Assembly: GCA_039990395.1 (NCBI GenBank)
Contig: JBDXFZ010000146.1
Location: forward strand, 1,674,001-1,738,000
DNA from: CALINF01 sp039990395
GTDB taxonomy: Bacteria; Pseudomonadota; Gammaproteobacteria; Pseudomonadales; Halieaceae
Reading direction: 5' to 3'
DNA length: 64,000 nt
Part shown: one piece after another, positions 62,346-64,000 of the stretch
Numbering within the stretch: the stretch's first letter is position 1
How the letters are laid out: each line of letters opens with the position of its first letter
The notes under the pieces: generated by a model
Seen by the model: the letters and a program-made list of their open reading frames with translations, nothing else
Told to the model about the DNA's origin: nothing
Databases searched by the model: none
Program-made: the position numbers and the translations under genes

Positions 62346-64000
62346 CTAGCCGGCCTGCCAAACCTTAATAAGCTCATCATAGGGTACGGTTTCGCCCTGT
62401 GGTTTCTCATTGTCGAGCTTAGGTTTGGGGGCTCCCGGCTGCTGTAGCCAGTACTGAGCGTCTCGAGGCTCATTCAGGGCAGGCCCACATTCCCCGAGTA
62501 CTCCGTGGCGCTCTAATCGTTCAAGTACGCGGTCTTGCTGCTCGGCCAAGGAATCCATAGCAACTTGCGGCGATACCTCACCACCCACAGCATTTGCTAC
62601 GTTAGCCCACCATAGCTGCGCAAGCTTTGGATAATCGGGTACGTTAGTGCCCGTAGGAGTCCACAAAGTACGCGCGGGACTGCGATAAAACTCAACTAAT
62701 CCACCTAGCTTCGGCGCAAGATCTGTCATCGCCATAGAATTCAGATCTGAGTTGCGAATAGGGGTGAGCCCTACGATTGTCTTCTTAAGAGAAACGGTTT
62801 TTGCTGTGACGAACTGCGCATACAGCCAGGCAGCTTTGCGTCTATCAAGAGGCGTGCTTTTGAGTAAAGTCCAAGACCCCGTATCTTGATAGCCCAATTT
62901 CATGCCCTCGCTCCAATAGGGCCCATGTGGGGAAGGTGCCATTCGCCACTTAGGTGTGCCGTCTTCATTGACCACTGCCAGCCCCGGCTGAATCATGTCC
63001 GCAGTGAATGTCGTGTACCAGAATATCTGCTGTGCGATATGCCCCTGGGCCGGTACGGGACCGGATTCTGAAAATGTCATACCGCCGGCCTCTGGCGGTG
63101 CAAAACGCTTCAGCCAATCCATATACTTGGTCAGGGCATACACTGCGGCAGGTCCGTTTGTAGCCCCGCCGCGACTGACGCTGGAGCCAACCGGGCGACA
63201 ATCTTCAACACGAATACCCCATTCATCAACAGGCAAACCGTTGGGGATACCGGCGTCTCCCGCGCCCGCCATAGACAGCCACGCATCGGTAAAGCGCCAA
63301 CCCAAGGACGGGTCCTTTTTGCCATAATCCATATGGCCATAAACGCGCTTACCGCCAATTTCTTTGACATGCTCGCTGAAAAATTCGGCGATATCTTCAT
63401 ACGCCGACCAATTTACGGGCACACCAAGCGCATAGCCATAGAGTGATTCAAACTGGGCCTGAATCTCTGGATCAGTAAACCAGTCATACCGAAACCAATA
63501 GAGGTTGGCGAACTGCTGGTCTGGCAGTTGGTAGATCTTGCCGTCTGGTCCAGTAGTAAAACTAATCCCAATGAAATCATCTAGATCCAGGGTTGGCGAC
63601 GTGACAGCAGCACCCTCGCCGGCCATGAAGTCGCTCAGCGGGATTACGTACCCATATCGCGCATGTGTCCCGATGAGATCTGAGTCATTTACGTACGCGT
63701 CATAAACATTCTCGCCCGACTGCATTTGCGTCTGCAGCTTTTCTATGACGTCACCTTCCTGAATCAGGTCGTGGGTAACCCGAATGCCAGTAACATCAAA
63801 AAATGCCTTAGTGAGTACCGTACTTTCATACTCGTGCGTAGTAAGACCTTCAGAGACGACATTAATGGACATGCCTCGAAAATCGGCAGAGGCCTCGGTA
63901 AACCATGAGAGTTCAGCTAACTGCTGCGCTTCGGTTAGCGTCGATGGCTGAAACTCTTCTGCCGCCCAGCGCTTTGCATTTTCTGCAAAGTTAACAGCAT
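62346..64000 (-). CDS. Extracellular solute-binding protein (ABC transporter), partial
   Basis: The frame is open to the right window edge, so the N-terminus (and any signal peptide) is missing; about 551 residues are visible. The protein looks like a large carbohydrate-type (family 1) solute-binding protein: D-A-Y-V-N-D-S-D-L-I-G, Y-Q-L-P-D-Q-Q, W-F-R-Y-D-W-F-T-D and a long C-terminal segment. It probably delivers a sugar or sugar alcohol to an ABC importer encoded beyond the edge. Its substrate is unknown. Confidence 0.82.
   Translation of the reverse strand, partial: AVNFAENAKRWAAEEFQPSTLTEAQQLAELSWFTEASADFRGMSINVVSEGLTTHEYESTVLTKAFFDVTGIRVTHDLIQEGDVIEKLQTQMQSGENVYDAYVNDSDLIGTHARYGYVIPLSDFMAGEGAAVTSPTLDLDDFIGISFTTGPDGKIYQLPDQQFANLYWFRYDWFTDPEIQAQFESLYGYALGVPVNWSAYEDIAEFFSEHVKEIGGKRVYGHMDYGKKDPSLGWRFTDAWLSMAGAGDAGIPNGLPVDEWGIRVEDCRPVGSSVSRGGATNGPAAVYALTKYMDWLKRFAPPEAGGMTFSESGPVPAQGHIAQQIFWYTTFTADMIQPGLAVVNEDGTPKWRMAPSPHGPYWSEGMKLGYQDTGSWTLLKSTPLDRRKAAWLYAQFVTAKTVSLKKTIVGLTPIRNSDLNSMAMTDLAPKLGGLVEFYRSPARTLWTPTGTNVPDYPKLAQLWWANVANAVGGEVSPQVAMDSLAEQQDRVLERLERHGVLGECGPALNEPRDAQYWLQQPGAPKPKLDNEKPQGETVPYDELIKVWQAG

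Noticed and set aside
1..64000. CRISPR arrays, insertion sequences, prophage or replication origins
   Set aside because: No regular short repeats, transposase or integrase motifs, phage structural genes or DnaA-box clusters were noticed when reading both strands.

Overview
The window looks like a chromosome segment of a marine, heterotrophic gammaproteobacterium, most plausibly of the Cellvibrionales/Halieaceae (OM60-NOR5) type. This is inferred from gene families and style only: CYP153 P450s, a large TonB-dependent receptor beside tryptophan-halogenase-like, SapC and cupin genes, DUF2164, DUF3127, GDT1-type and FadL-type genes, and moderate GC. No rRNA, CRISPR array, insertion sequence or prophage was seen. 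Both window ends cut genes: a MetE-like protein on the left and an ABC solute-binding protein on the right.

Region 1 (1-26.7 kb) is mainly catabolic and lipid- or aliphatic-oriented. It opens with a minus-strand group: MetE-like protein, alpha/beta hydrolase, LacI-type regulator and a stand-alone HisD homologue. A secreted alpha/beta hydrolase and an SDR follow on the plus strand. Next come a tRNA-Arg(ACG) with a decayed pirin fragment at its 3' side, a secreted amidohydrolase, a TauE-type permease, thioesterases, and a TesA-like lipoprotein esterase. Two CYP153 genes face each other across a plus-strand TIGR03084/hotdog/SDR group and a minus-strand quinone-reductase/arsenate-reductase pair. 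A DUF885 lipoprotein, a dienoyl-CoA-isomerase-like crotonase, an SDR, a zinc alcohol dehydrogenase and an exported KatG complete the region. The lipid enzymes fit terminal hydroxylation of aliphatic compounds followed by oxidation and beta-oxidation.

Region 2 (26.8-57.1 kb) is the most remarkable part: a beta-1,3-glucan (laminarin-type) utilisation locus. Predicted surface or periplasmic hydrolysis uses a lipoprotein that joins GH17, a malectin-like domain and GH16 in one chain, plus a GH3 lipoprotein. Uptake would use a TonB-dependent receptor, an OprP-like porin and two MFS carriers. Cytoplasmic breakdown would use two GH3 enzymes without signal peptides and an 1149-residue GH149/GH161-type beta-1,3-glucan phosphorylase. 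A LytS/LytR-type two-component pair sits in the middle, next to an exported CBM9-like protein. Five genes run on one strand as TonB receptor, tryptophan-halogenase-like protein, SapC, JmjC-like cupin and a second halogenase-like protein. An ADP-ribosylglycohydrolase-family gene lies just upstream. The roles of these non-CAZyme members in glycan use are unclear, and they are the best candidates for undescribed biology here.

Region 3 (57.1-64 kb) holds ordinary genes: DUF2164, a short GDT1-like membrane protein, a quinone-oxidoreductase homologue, DUF3127, an HMG-CoA reductase with altered signature residues, a FadL-like outer-membrane protein and the partial solute-binding protein. A roughly 500-base gap at 60.6-61.1 kb contains a perfect 17-bp hairpin but no gene I can defend.
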